A DNA stretch of 64,000 nt from positions 65,101,425 through 65,165,424 of the forward strand of contig OX352765.1 in assembly GCA_947095585.1 (NCBI GenBank). The letters are read 5' to 3'. Origin of the DNA: Nephrocerus scutellatus (taxonomy: Eukaryota > Arthropoda > Insecta > Diptera > Pipunculidae). The translations under genes were made by a program, and so were the position numbers. Positions 35,982 to 47,300 of this stretch are shown here, piece after piece. How positions within the stretch are numbered: position 1 is the first letter of the stretch; every line of letters begins with the position of its first letter. The notes under the pieces were generated by a model. It saw only the letters and a program-made list of their open reading frames with translations, was not told where the DNA came from and searched no databases.

Positions 35982-36540
35982 ACATACTATCACTACGGCT
36001 GCGGTAAAGAATTAAGTGGCTGCGCAGCTTGTGCTGCACAAAAAAAATGGCAGGCAGTAGGTATGCACGAAATTGCGGCTACATTTTAAACCAAGTTACA
36101 GTCTGCTTGTAGGGCGACAATTTGACATTTACATTTTGCTATTTGCATCCAATTTAAAGCGGCTGCGTAAACTGCGCCGTCGATTTTTCTTTACTGCATT
36201 GGCTGAAAAGTGCATTTTTGACCAACCGCAGCCTACTGCTACATATGTTTGTTTCCTTCTGCTCAAGCTATGAGCTTGATTGTATATTATTGAAACCACT
36301 TACATGATCATCAATCAGATCACATACAACAGAATAAATAATTTATAATCTGATTTTAATGTTCATAACAATTTATTGTGAGGTGGGTGCATATGGCATA
36401 TTGTATATTGCATATCACGGCCCAAACACAGTTATGCAGTTGCACAGTCGATAGTAGTAGGAGAAGTAAGAGATGTTAAAAAATGAGTGCATGTAATCTT
36501 TACGCGTGGTTAGAGTGAAATTTTTTTTACATTGTGGGCG
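35982..36540. other. Spacer, end of unit 2
   Basis: Non-coding; homologous to 23674-24233, with a deletion of about 40 bases near 36224. It then runs through a short T-rich junction into the satellite. Confidence 0.68.
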
Positions 36541-37415
36541 ATATTACGATTAAATTAAAAGGCACAAGTAGCTTGAGAAACGGCTCAGTTTCAGAAATTC
36601 CCAGAATTTCGATGGGAACAAGTTTTGCAGTCGCATCTCAATGCTAAATTCCGAATTTCATACAAATCGCTTGAGAAATGGCTTAGCTCCGAAAATTCCA
36701 GATCCTAATGACCATATCCTAGAATTTCCATAGAAAAAGGTCTTATAGTCGCGTCTTTGACCTACATTCCGAATTTTATACAAATCGCTTGAGAAATTGC
36801 TTTCTTCCCGAAATTCTAGACCATAATGACCATATCCCAGAATTGCCATAGGAAAAAGTTTTATAGTCGCACCTTAGCCCTACATACCAAATTTCATGCG
36901 AATCGCTTAAGAAATCGCTTTTTTCCCGAAATTCTAGACCATAATGACCATATTCCAGAATTGCCATAGGAAAAAGTTTTATAGTCGCATCTTAGCCCTA
37001 CATACCGAATTTCATGCAAATCGCTTGAGAAATCGCTTTGTTTCTAAAATTCCAGACCATAATGACCATATTCCAGAATATTTATAGGAAAAAGTTTTAT
37101 AGCAGCACCTTAGCCCTACATACCGAATTTTATGCAAATCGCTTGAGAAATCGCTTTTTTCCCGAAATTCCAGACCATAATGACCATATTCCAGAATTAC
37201 CATAGGAAAAAGTTTTATAGTTGCATCCCTACATACCGAATTTCATGCAAATCGCCTGAGAAATCGCTTTGTTTCCGAAATTCCAGACCATAATGACCAT
37301 ATTCTAGAATATTCATAGGAAAAAGTTTTATAGCCGCACCTTAGCCCTACATTCCGAATTTCATGCAAATCGCTTGAGAAATCGCTTTTTTCCCGAAATT
37401 TCAGACCATAATGAC
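36541..37415. repeat. 118-bp satellite array, left block
   Basis: Seven or so tandem units. The marker CAAATCGCTTGAG (or close) occurs at 36663, 36781, 36899, 37017, 37135, 37248 and 37366, that is steps of 118 with one of 113. Each unit has CCAGACCATAATGACCATAT and TTTTATAGTCGCACCTTAG-type markers. The array is interrupted at 37416 and resumes at 55994. Confidence 0.92.
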
Positions 37416-37560
37416 TTGTACGTATCGTGTAAATTTAAGGCTAGATTGGTTCTCTCTTCTGATTTCTCTACGATCCTAGAATATATCTTTGTTGAGGTGT
37501 TCCTGCAAACTTCCAAGATACTGGTTGTGGTTGTCTATCGTGTCAGTGGTGACCTTGACT
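37416..37560 (+). pseudogene. LINE endonuclease fragment, left of nested insertion
   Basis: An open plus-strand reading (VEVFLQTSKILVVVVYR, then SGDLD) typical of LINE endonuclease strands. It ends at the LTR element start and continues in the same frame at 52817 once one GACT copy is counted. 5' truncated at the satellite junction. Confidence 0.72.
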
Positions 37561-38190
37561 TGTAGTGTATATCCACAAGATACACACCACCTAAATAAAT
37601 ATAATAAAGAACTCTAATTTATGACGACACCAATGCACAATCCAAATGCCAATACAAATACCGCACTCACTCACAAAACCATAAATTACATAACAAGATA
37701 AACAAAGCACACGCGTTCGGCAAACACCGACACGGTGCACTATGAATCATACAAGTAGAGCATTTGCATCGTGCCCTACTATAGCATAAGTATTTCAAGT
37801 GCATCAATAATGAGCACACTATTGTATATAACAAAACTATTTCAAGTGCATCGATGACGATGCACTGCATTATTTAATACATATTTTCGATTAGTAGAAA
37901 AGAAACTTACATTGTTAGATTCACTATAAAAGAGGTTGATTTTACTAAATAAAGACAGAGTTAATCATACATTCAGATTGAACGTATCTTTCACTTTCGA
38001 CACGCCTTGCTGGGGATTTTTGGTCCTGATTGCAAGACAAGCTGAGTGCAGTTTAATGCTTGGCAATTACACACATTTACTTGACAGCAGTCTTACCATT
38101 ACAGTATTCCAATAATCAGTACGTGGCATATCTGCCATCTCTTTAACCTCCTACAAACTACAAATACGTCACCTGCAACGTACCCTTACA
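37561..38190 (+). repeat. 5' LTR of the mdg1-like element (630 bp)
   Basis: Starts TGTAGTGTATATCC and ends CCCTTACA. TATAAAAGAGG near 37925 is a likely TATA region. Near-identical to 52180-52816; the main differences are a short indel near 38062 and a few substitutions. Confidence 0.9.
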
Positions 38191-38208
38191 TGGCGATCCT
38201 GCAAACTA
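38191..38208 (+). promoter_or_regulatory. Primer-binding site of the mdg1-like element
   Basis: TGGCGATCCTGCAAACTA starts immediately after the LTR. tRNA not assigned; a TGGCGA start is usual in the 412/mdg1 group. Confidence 0.65.
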
Positions 38209-38262
38209 CGCAAGAACAAAAAAAAAATTTAAATCTTGCAAAAGACAATTTTTTCCAAAAAG

Positions 38263-38751
38263 ATGACTGCAAGGACTAAACAAAATTTTTTTAAACACAA
38301 TCAACAAATGGAAGAGTACATTCCTACAACAATAACAACACAAGAAAAACCTCCAACTTACATACCAAGCAACAAGCGGCAAGGACCCAAGAAGCTGACA
38401 CTGGACCAATATTTGAAGAATCAACAGAAAATTGCAGACAACATAAGAACCGCAATCCCGCACATAGACACATCCATCGCAAGGAAGAAAAGAGGAGGAC
38501 AACAGACAAGAGACAAAAGAAGACTGGCGAGCTTACTTCAACTAGTAAGAAAAACTGAAAATCCAATCCCCTGGAACATAGCAACAATATACTGGGAGGA
38601 AAAACATATTTTAAAGAAGAAGCTAAACTCCAAGAAGAAAAACAAAAAACAAAACAATGGGACATTGGTTCTCAAAAGAAACAAAAATAGAGACGGAAAA
38701 GATCTACAACAACAACAACAGCATCGAGAAACCTACGATAAACAATACTAA
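38263..38751 (+). CDS. Small basic protein upstream of gag (first small ORF)
   Basis: 162 codons from the first ATG (38263); the open frame itself extends upstream without ATG. The product is strongly basic and hydrophilic, with a KKRGGQQTRDKRRL cluster near residues 75-88 and Lys-rich and Gln-rich C-terminal runs (KKKLNSKKKNKK, LQQQQQHR). No membrane segment, signal peptide or known catalytic motif is visible. It lies between the primer site and gag. Its last 95 bases overlap the next small ORF in another frame. mdg1/412-group elements are known to carry short ORFs in this position. A nucleic-acid-binding role is only a guess from charge. It could alternatively be leader sequence without a protein product. 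Confidence 0.5.
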   Translation: MTARTKQNFFKHNQQMEEYIPTTITTQEKPPTYIPSNKRQGPKKLTLDQYLKNQQKIADNIRTAIPHIDTSIARKKRGGQQTRDKRRLASLLQLVRKTENPIPWNIATIYWEEKHILKKKLNSKKKNKKQNNGTLVLKRNKNRDGKDLQQQQQHRETYDKQY

Positions 38752-38878
38752 CTTAGAATTAGTAATATTATTAACAGTAATTATTACCATAGTACTAACA
38801 ATATTTTTATTAAAAAAATTAAATAGTCATCTCAGAAATTACATCCATAAACAGATTAATAAGACACAAAATGTATAA
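38657..38878 (+). CDS. Small single-pass membrane protein with FAST-like layout
   Basis: 73 codons, ATG at 38657, stop 38876-38878. The N-terminus MGHWFSKE fits an N-myristoylation consensus (Gly2, Ser6). A polar Asn-rich ectodomain of about 25 residues follows, then one hydrophobic segment at residues 35-52 (LVILLTVIITIVLTIF core). Directly after it come KK and a basic tail to residue 73. This matches the layout of reovirus FAST fusion proteins: acylated short N-terminus, one membrane span, juxtamembrane basic region. It overlaps the preceding ORF and lies upstream of gag in an element lacking env. A role in membrane fusion or particle transfer is inference. It is intact, unlike most of this element. 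Confidence 0.55.
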   Translation: MGHWFSKETKIETEKIYNNNNSIEKPTINNTNLELVILLTVIITIVLTIFLLKKLNSHLRNYIHKQINKTQNV

Positions 38879-38972
38879 AATAAAAAAATAAATAAAACCA
38901 AAAAAACAAAAATTTTTTTTGATATACTAGTATTTCTACTTTCTATTAACTACGAGAATTTGTCTTTAGGTA

Positions 38973-40524
38973 ATGGAAAAGGCACAAGAGATAATTTCGA
39001 TAATAGAAAAACTACATACAAATGCCAAAAAGTGCTCAAATTGGAGATATAGAAAGGACACAATAGAAACGAAGATATAGGAACTAGAAAAACTCAGAGA
39101 TAGATTCATAGAAATCACAAATAACCCTTTAAACACAAAAACACACTGAAATAAACAAACTAAAAACAATATTCAAAGAAAAATACACAAACACACTAGT
39201 AATACTAAATGAATTTCTAGAAAACACAGATTTAGAAAATAAAGACGATATAAATTTAAACGAATTATACTTAGAAGATAACATAGAAATAGAAAATACA
39301 AACATGGCAGCATTTAATCTAGAGACGGCAATGAAGGCCATTAGTACTTTATCAGGAAATCATAGGGAATTAGACAGTTTTCTAAAAATTATAGAACTAA
39401 TCGAAAGACCGCTTACAGAAACCGCAAAGGCAGAGTTATTGGAATTCGTGTTCCACATAAAACTAGACCCTAATGTAAAATCGACTATACACACACAACC
39501 AGAAACACTAGCAGCACTAACTACAGAACTTAGAACTAGGTATAAACCAACAACAACTATACCCCACATACACACATCACTAACACAAATCACACAAAGA
39601 AATTTTTCTGTCACGGCATACAAAGACAGAATAACTAACCTTATTACAGACTTAAACAAATTACAAATTGACGATCTCGATACCACATCCCAAAACGAAA
39701 AGTCAATAATCACAAAGATGAATGACACATATGCGCGAAATATTTTCAAAAACGGCTTGAAAGATGAGCTCAAATCAACAATATATGCCGCTCAACCTAA
39801 ATCCTTCACTGAGGCAATTAACCTCGCTTTGGAAATAGAAAAAGAACAAACAAACAGCATACTACACTTCAACAAAAACAGACCAACAAATACAAACAGA
39901 CAAAGTTATAATAGAACCTACGACAATAATCGAAGGCCACAAAATAACAGCTATAGACAACAAGGAAATAACCCAAATAATAGACCGAGAAACAACTTCA
40001 ATATGAGCAACATATATGCACAACAAAGAAATCAGCAAAGGACAGTCATACATACCGGCAAAACCATAGCCAAAATCACAATCAACAAAACAGACGTTCG
40101 AATTTCAACGTATTTCCCTGAAGAAAAATGCAAACTGACGGGAATTACGCAAGAGGAAACGTACTCTTTAGGCATATTAGAATTAGATCTTATAATAGGT
40201 AATTTATACGTTAACCACGATTTTCAATTGGTAAAAGAAAATTTTCCAATTGACACCGACGGTATACTCGGCAGAGATTTTCTCAAAAGATTTTTCTGTA
40301 AAATCAATTATGAGACATTTACAATCTCTATAGTAATAAATGAAACAAACGTAACACTACCTATGTACACAAAACCACTTCAGACCCTGACAATAACAGT
40401 ACCACCCCGAACACAAATTATACAACCGATAAGAATACAACTAGACGAAGACAAAGTAATTCTGAATAAAGAATTAACCGACGGCGTTTTTCTAAGCAAT
40501 CCATTGCACCTAAAACGGGTATGA
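38973..40524 (+). pseudogene. gag: Gag with protease remnant, mdg1-like element
   Basis: Gag probably begins at ATG 38973. A TAG at 39078-39080 and a one-base frame change near 39120-39150 interrupt it. From 39151 it is open in the frame of ATG 39304 to the TGA at 40522-40524 (406 codons from 39304). The capsid region has AMKAISTLSGNHRELDSFL, FVFHIKLDP and FTEAINLALEIE. An Asn/Arg-rich linker follows. The protease end is visible as DTDGILGRDFLKRFFCKI. The Cys/His knuckle and the catalytic DTG expected between the linker and the INKTDVRIS block are absent, pointing to an internal deletion near 40040. Confidence 0.75.
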
Positions 40525-42440
40525 CACATGTCAGAATTTTAAACGCGACCAACACTGAAGTAACACTTAGAAACATTAATTTAGAAACCAAGCCCTTAAA
40601 AGACTATGACATATTAAACTTCAACAGACATGAACTACATGACGAAAAACGTTTTAAAAAGATAACAGACTGTTTAAACATAAACTGCTATGACGAAAAT
40701 TCTAAAAACATGCCCCTAGATATATTAAAAATATATCAAGAAGTATTCCATTTAGAAGAAGACCACCTAACAACAAACAACTTTTATAAACAGAAAATTA
40801 CTACAAATGACAATACACCAGTCTACATAAAAAATTACCGACTACCACATGCAAACATGGAAGTCATTACAAACCAGGTAAACAAAATGTACAACGACGA
40901 CTTAATAGAACATTCGGTTAGCCCATACAACGCTCCACTCCTCCTCGTACCAAAGAAAAATACGAACGATAAAACCAAATGGAGAGTAGTTGTCGACTAT
41001 AGGAAACTAAACCATAAAATCATTAACGACAAATTTCCACTAACACGTTTAGACGACATATTAGACAAACTAGGGAGACCTAAATGGTTCTCAACACTCG
41101 ACATGACGAGCTCTTTTCACCAAATAGAACTAGAAAAAGACTCAAGACCTCTTACAGCTTTCTCAACACCCAATGGACACTACCAATTTAAACGGCTACC
41201 TTTTGGCCTCAAAATCTCCTCAAATAGTTTTCAAAGAATGCTTACCATAGCACTAGCTGGACTAGAAACGGAAGCTTTTCTATATGTGGACGACATAATT
41301 ATCTATGGATGTAGCTTAAACCACCACAACCAAAACCTAATTAAAGTCTTAGATAGATTAAAACGTTACAATCTTAAACTAAACGCAGAAAAATGTTGTT
41401 TCTTACGTCCAGAAGTAGTTTATTTAGGACATCTTATAACTAGAGACGGAGTAAAAACCGACCCAGCTAAATTCAAAGTTATAAAGGAATACCCAACACC
41501 AAAAACTTCAGACGAAGTCAGACGATTTGTTGCATTTTGCAATTATTACAGAAGATTTATACCTAATTTCGCGGAAATAGCCAAAGACCTAAATTCCTTA
41601 CTCAAGAAAAACACAAAATTCTCATGGACAACGAAAAACTAAAAGAAAAACTAATGTCTCCACCAGTATTGCAATACCCCGATTTCGACAAACAATTTAT
41701 ATTAACGACTGACGCTTCAAACTTCGCTTAAGGTGCAGTACTCTCGCAAGGTGAGAATGGTAAAGATTTACCAATATCATATGCCAGCAAATCACTGCAA
41801 AAACATGACCTAAACAAGCCAGTCATAGAAAAGGAACTTCTAGCCATACACTGGAGTATAAATTTCTTCAAACCCTATCTCTACGGTAGAAAATTCACAG
41901 TGGTCACGGACCATAGACCACTAGTGTCCCTATTTACTCACAGCAATCCATCGTCAAAGATGACAAGAATACGATTAGACTTATGTGACTATGATTTTGA
42001 AATAATCTACAAACAAGGAAAATTGAATACAAACGCGGATGCATTATCGCGAATACAACTAGACTCGGATATATTAAAAGAGATGATACCGCATAAAATA
42101 GATGAAAAAGCCAACAAAACATTAATAATTACAAGGGAAATGACCAAAAACGATAAGAAAGAGGATAGTACGGAGAAATGCAGCTCTCAACAGAAGCCTG
42201 ATCAACTTCAAATGTGGGAATGCACATCCATTAATGAAATAAAGAATATGAGGAAATTAAAATTTAATGTCGACAAAAATGTAAAAAACTGCAGAATAAA
42301 TATTGAAAATAATTATGTACACGTAAGTTGCAGCGATAAATCAGCGAATCCAGATTCGGCTCTGAGAAAGCTTGCACAAACAATGGAAAAAGAAAATATC
42401 AAAAACCTAGCGCTAGGATATGACGATAATATATATAAAG
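40521..42440 (+). pseudogene. pol: Reverse transcriptase and RNase H, mdg1-like element
   Basis: The pol frame overlaps the gag stop (ATGA at 40521-40524), i.e. a -1 frame relation. 40521-41642 is open. RT has YNAPLLLVPKKNTNDKTKW, VVDYRKLNHKII, FSTLDMTSSFHQIEL, LPFGLKISSNSFQ, the YVDDIIIY catalytic box near 41284-41307 and FLRPEVVYLGHLIT. A deletion near 41633 causes a frameshift and TAA (41640-41642). RNase H follows in another frame: TTDASNFA then a TAA (41728-41730) inside the FALGAVL motif, KELLAIHW, FTVVTDHRPLVSLFT. 41900-42440 is open to the nested insertion. Its frame continues beyond 50922 once one TGTA copy is counted. Confidence 0.82.
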
Positions 42441-42444
42441 TGTA

Positions 42445-42763
42445 AATTAAATTAATACATGTTTATTTATTTAAAAAAAATTATATTTATTGGTGAGGCA
42501 GTACCTCCTCTTTATTCAAACAAATTAGAACTAACTTATAATCTAAAATAGCCTAAACTTATCACCTATGTTGTGCTTTGTTTCCCACGCTGTAGTGCAG
42601 CCCACGCTGTAGTGCAGAGTCGGAATGTGGAATGTGTGCGGTGTCGGATGAGCTCCAGACGACTCGTCAGCAACCTGTCGCTGGATGATGAGATCGTTGC
42701 ATCGTTGCTCGTGTTGGAGTAGGAATGCGCTGAGTCGCTTCATCAGCGTAATCTGTGTTAACT
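42445..42763 (-). repeat. 3' LTR of the nested errantivirus-like element
   Basis: 319 bp; minus-strand ends AGTTAACAC and TTTAATT. It differs from the 5' LTR near 42462, 42545-42554 and 42570. The purine-rich GTATGGAGG precedes it as polypurine tract (42764-42772). Confidence 0.9.
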
Positions 42764-42773
42764 CCTCCATACT

Positions 42774-43530
42774 TTAAAATCGAATGCCCACGTTCGATTC
42801 TGCCGGCCTGATGTGCTGTATGATTTCTTCTATCCCTATTGTTCTAGGTGTTGGTAAAGGGTTTTCCATTTGCGTAGAGTTTTTCGGGCTTATTTCTGCA
42901 TGTGGTAGATCAACTATTGGTTCTGTGTTTGGTATTGCCACCGACGCTGCTGATTTGATGTTTCTGTTTTTCAGCTTGAATAGTCTAAATGTGACAAAAA
43001 CGATTAGCAAGATTAATATGGAAAAAACGGCTAAGTTGTAATTGTTCCGGGTGTTCAGGGCGTTAATGTGCCGTGAATTATTAGCCTGTAGTTCCTTTAT
43101 CATCTGGAGTGAAAGTACTTCCTCTGCGTCTTGTTTGATAGAAGAAGGTTGTAGAACAGCTGGTAGTGGTTTGTATGAAGACATCTCAGTTGCCTCAAAA
43201 ATTTCGCTCTGTACCCTTATTGATGCGTTACGGAAATGAATGATGTAAGTTCCATCCAACTGCACTGTCTCATTATCTATTTCGATGGGTCCGTTGTATT
43301 GATTCAAAAATAGGATGCCTGGGGCGATTTCTTCAAGTTTTGGGATATGTTGATTGTTGACTTCCGTACAGTTCGGAGCTCGACTCTTGAGTAGGTGTGG
43401 GATGCACGATGAATTGCTTATATCTATAATACTATTCCTAGGACATACAGATAGTCTGTGAAAGGTTATACAGGAGGACAGGACTCCGTACATTTTGCTT
43501 TTGCACTCTAGTAAATTCTCGTATGGAATT
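42774..43530 (-). pseudogene. env: Env C-terminal half
   Basis: Open on the minus strand from about 43530 (ATG-initiated part 43493-42774, 240 codons). It carries Cys-rich ectodomain sequence with several N-x-S/T sites, a membrane-anchor segment at residues 152-172 of the 240, then a Lys/Arg-rich start to a cytoplasmic tail of about 65 residues. It is in a different frame from the N-terminal half (43534-44344). The break lies at an eight-base T run on the plus strand (43548-43555). The whole fits the insect errantivirus/baculovirus F-type Env family. Being split, it is not expected to yield a full Env from this copy. Confidence 0.75.
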
Positions 43531-43533
43531 TTT

Positions 43534-44344
43534 TTAATGGTTTTGCCTTTTTTTTACGGCTTTAATTAAAGTGGTTTTACAGGATTCTATGGATGTAGTA
43601 GGTAAACTTATAATATAAAGAATCAATGAACTATTGGAAGCAATCTTTATTTGTGCAAATTCTAATGCCTCTAACACATTGACGTAAGGCATGCTTTCTT
43701 TAATTAGAATTTCTTCAATTGTATTTATTTCTATATTCGACAGGATGTAGGTGTTAACGATATTGGCCTTGGCCCAGTGTATTGCGTATTCTATGTTTAT
43801 AATTTCTTCTTTTACTAATCCTAGTTTTAGTTCTATATTTAAGATTAATTCATCCTTAAACTTATCACTATCATCTATTTGCTTATTTATTTCATTTGTA
43901 ATGTTAACAATTTCCTCAATTTTGTTGACAAGCATTTTATTTATAACAACCTGGTTATTATTGTTACTTAAGACATTATTTATTTTTTCGGTTATAATAT
44001 CAAAATCGTGCCCATCGGGGCTTCCTGCTATAAATTTCCAGGCACTGCCTAGAAAATCTAGTGACCTTTTAATTTTAGTTTTAGGCATAAGTCTAGTTAG
44101 GTGTGTCCGGATTTGGGATATTTCAGTTTTAAGGAATGGTTTGATAGGGTTATCTATGTTGATGTTTTCTAATAGTAGTTTTTCTAGTTCGTCGACTATT
44201 TCTTTATACTGCCCTAGGTCAATGACATGAATAATTTTGAAGGTTCCCGTTTGCACTTTCGCATTTCCTGTGTCGATAGCTACTAGTTGCGAGCCGGAAT
44301 AATCTAGGATTTGTACTTTAGCGATACCGGCCACGATAAAAAAT
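43534..44344 (-). pseudogene. env: Env N-terminal half with cleavage site
   Basis: 267 codons open from 44334 (GTG, not ATG). The frame is open upstream to 44370 and encodes a hydrophobic, signal-peptide-like run. It contains a basic, furin-like KIKRS site near residues 87-91 followed by FLGSAWKFIAG, the expected fusion-peptide position, and a long helical heptad region (residues about 110-190). A pyrimidine tract ending in AG on the minus strand (AG at 44346-44345) lies just upstream and could be the splice acceptor of an env mRNA. Known errantiviruses express env by splicing. The frame ends at a TAA at 43534-43536, just past the homopolymer frame break. Confidence 0.75.
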
Positions 44345-44356
44345 CTAAAAAAGAGA
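44345..44356 (-). promoter_or_regulatory. Candidate env splice acceptor
   Basis: Minus-strand CTCTTTTTTAG ends at 44345, about 20 bases after the gag-pol stop and just before the env signal-peptide-like frame. No ATG lies in the env frame here, which would be explained by an initiator supplied from a 5' exon. Confidence 0.4.
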
Positions 44357-44366
44357 TAATAAGGCT

Positions 44367-47300
44367 TTAGTTTCTTATATGGGATTTATGGACAATCCTG
44401 CCTGACTGAGTTAAAATGGTAGTAGTTTTACTTTCGGCCACGATTTCCTTCCGATACCTTGGGGCGAGCTTCGACCCTATTCTTTTATTTCTTCTGACAA
44501 AGATGATGTCTCCTGGTACATAGTTCTTAGTCAGTTGTCTATTTTTATTATGGTTGCGGAGGTCTAAATCTTGTTTTGCTTTAATTTTGTCTGTGTTTTC
44601 CTGACGAGCTTTTGCTAATTGAAGTGGGTCAGAGCTCACATTTCGACCAAAAAACACGTCGACTGGTTTCTTTCCAGTTACTGAATGTATGGAATAGTTA
44701 TATTCTATAACGGCCTTTTCCAAAAGTTCCGTGAAGGATCGATGAGTGTCATCTGTTTTAAGACATCTCATTATTTCTATAAGTGTGGAATGGAAACGTT
44801 CCACCTGTCCGTTCACTGAACTTGTGTACGGTGGTGTCTTGAATACTTGTATTCCAAGCTCGTCTTCAATCATGAAGGTAATGGATGCTGAACTAAACGA
44901 TTTCTCGTTATCGATGACTATAGTTTCTGGTATTCCAAATGACATAAGAATTTCCCTTAGAGGCTGTCTTATATCTTCTGCAGACCTAGATTTAAGAATT
45001 TTGATTTGAACGTATTTAGAAAACTTGTCTAGGGCTGTTAAAACTGTTTGTTTTTCTGTGAGGAAAATGTCGAGATGGACGATTTGTCCTGGATATTTCG
45101 GAATTGGGGTTGCTTGTAATTTTGGATTGTTTGGGTGACGGTTGTACTTACTTTCTTTACAGACAGTACATAGATTGATAACTCTTTTGATTTTACCCTT
45201 CATTGCAGGAAAGTAGTATTGCCTGAGGATCTGATTTCTATTTTCCTGTTCGTTTCTATGCGCTCGTTTGTGTGTCTTTACAATGATATCTTCTTGGTCT
45301 GACTCGTTAGTTACGTCTTCAACCTGTAATTGGGTGAACCTTATCTTGTAGTTATTAAAATGGGATACATACACAGCTTGTATCATACCCATTATATGTT
45401 CTGTCGTTTTAATACAGTTTATAACTGAAGGGTTTAATACCTTCTTTAGAATTTGTTTAAGATTCTCCTGGTTGAATTCAGGTTTTGTTACCGTATGCCT
45501 GTGATAGGTAGGAAAGATTATTTGAAAATTGTTAGCAGGAGTTTCACCTTGTTGCAAGATGATCTGATTCTTGTATGCATTTATTGGAACCTCGACACTT
45601 GTTATAAGGTCTTGCGATGAACTTTCGTCGCTATGTACTGTAGGCGTAAGAGAGTGCACTTGCGAATTTACTTGAGGAGGGCGTGACAGTGCGTCTGCTA
45701 CAATATTTGTTCTACCAGGTTTATAGTGTAGTTCGTGGTGATACTCCTCAAGTATTGACTTCCACCGTTTCATCTTACTGTTATTGTTCTTATTGCTAAG
45801 AGCATAAGTAAGAGGCTGGTGGTCTGTATAAATTTTGACGTGTGCTGATCCGTAAAGGTAATTACGCAGGGAATTCAATGCCCATATGATTGCTAACATT
45901 TCTTTCTCGTTAGCTGCGTAACCCTCTTCGGTTGCACTAAGCGTTCGTGAAACAAATGATATTGGCCTACCTTCCTGAGACAGAACAGCGCCAATAGCGA
46001 AATTGGATGCGTCTGTGGTCAATTCGAAAGGTTTACTGAAGTTCGGATAAGTGAGCACTATGTCTCTGGAAATAAGAAAGTTTTTAATTTTGCCGAAGGC
46101 GTCCATAGCTGCGGAGTCGAGAAAAATTTGTTTTCTAGCCGATTGTGTCTTGGACATACGTCCTTCCTCCCCTCTTAGAAGGGTAGTTAATGGTTTCGCA
46201 AGCTTTGCGTAATCCTTAATAAAGCGGCGATAATAGCCGGAAAGTCCAAGGAAGGAACGCAAATCTTTCAGAGTTTGGGGTAATGGGAAGTTTTTTATGG
46301 CTTCGACCTTTGCGGGGTTCGTCATAATTCCCTCTGATGATATGATGAATCCCAAGAATTCGACTTCCTTTTGAAAAAAATGGCATTTATCCAATTGCAC
46401 CTTCATATTTGCATCATAAAGTGTTTTAAAAATGTCCTTTATGTGCCGGGCATGATCACTTTCGGTCTTGCTGAATATTACTATGTCGTCAATATAGACA
46501 TAGCAAGTTTTTCCTATATACTCTCGCAAGATGTCGTCAAGTGCCCTTTGAAAAATTGATGGCGCATTCTTGAGTCCAAATGGAAGTCTCGTGAACTCGA
46601 ATTTACCATTGTTTATGGAAAAAGCTGTTTTTTCTATATCAGATTCCTTCAAGGGAATCTGGTGAAAACCACTTTTAAGGTCAAGGACAGTGAAAAAATT
46701 GTTTTTGCCTAATTGAGCTAGGACTTCACTTATCTCGGGAATGGGATAACGATCGGCTATGGTAACGCTGTTAAGCTTCCTGTAGTCGATCACCATTCTG
46801 TATTGTTTTTTACCTGTGGAGTCTGGCTTCTTCGGTACGACCCACACCGGAGAGTTATATGGGGATCTGGAGCGTCTAATGATTCCATGCTCTAACAGCT
46901 CTTGAATCTGTCTCTCTACTTCGGATTTAAGTGACATTGGGAACGGGTAGTATTTACTATAAATAGGTGAATCGGTTGAAGTTCGGATTTCTCCAACGAC
47001 CTTTGTAGTAAAGGTTAATTTCTCATTCGGTTCACAAAATAAGTTTGGAAAGTTATTAACAACTGAATTTAAAAGACTTTGCTGTGTCACTGTCATGTGG
47101 TCGGTTTTAACATTAAGGGCGTTTACTGTTGGAGAAGTCAACTGTTTGATTTTGACTTGGACAGAATTTAAAATGTTCATGAGGTTATTTTTTGTGTCTA
47201 TTACAGCAGATAGTGCCTTAAGACTATCGTTGCCAATGATACCTTCAAACGTTTGTAAATTAGGTAGAAGATAGAATTTGAGACTAATATCCTTCGTATT

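Larger units (their letters stand above)
7242..36540. repeat. Segmental array of three units with an inverted LINE core
   Basis: Three homologous units share an inverted LINE derivative, an AT-rich spacer and 118-bp satellite fragments. The head-to-head LINE junction occurs at 8183, 12073 and 25173. The basal period is about 3.9 kb (unit 0 to 1). The next step is about 13.1 kb because units 1 and 2 carry an 8.9-kb and an 8.1-kb composite LTR/LINE insertion at the same site. The order of events read from the sequence is array formation, LTR element insertion, LINE insertion into its LTR, duplication of the loaded unit, then a 0.7-kb deletion in unit 2. Confidence 0.85.

Noticed and set aside
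36073..36273. 66-codon plus-strand ORF in the spacer
   Set aside because: Not open in the homologous spacers of the other units and without motif.
36541..37415. Regular repeats as a CRISPR array
   Set aside because: Units are contiguous 118-bp satellite monomers without spacers, in eukaryotic DNA.
38206..39773. Minus-strand Cys/Phe/Ser-rich ORFs opposite the small ORFs and gag
   Set aside because: Antisense shadows of A-rich coding sequence; no family resemblance or start context.
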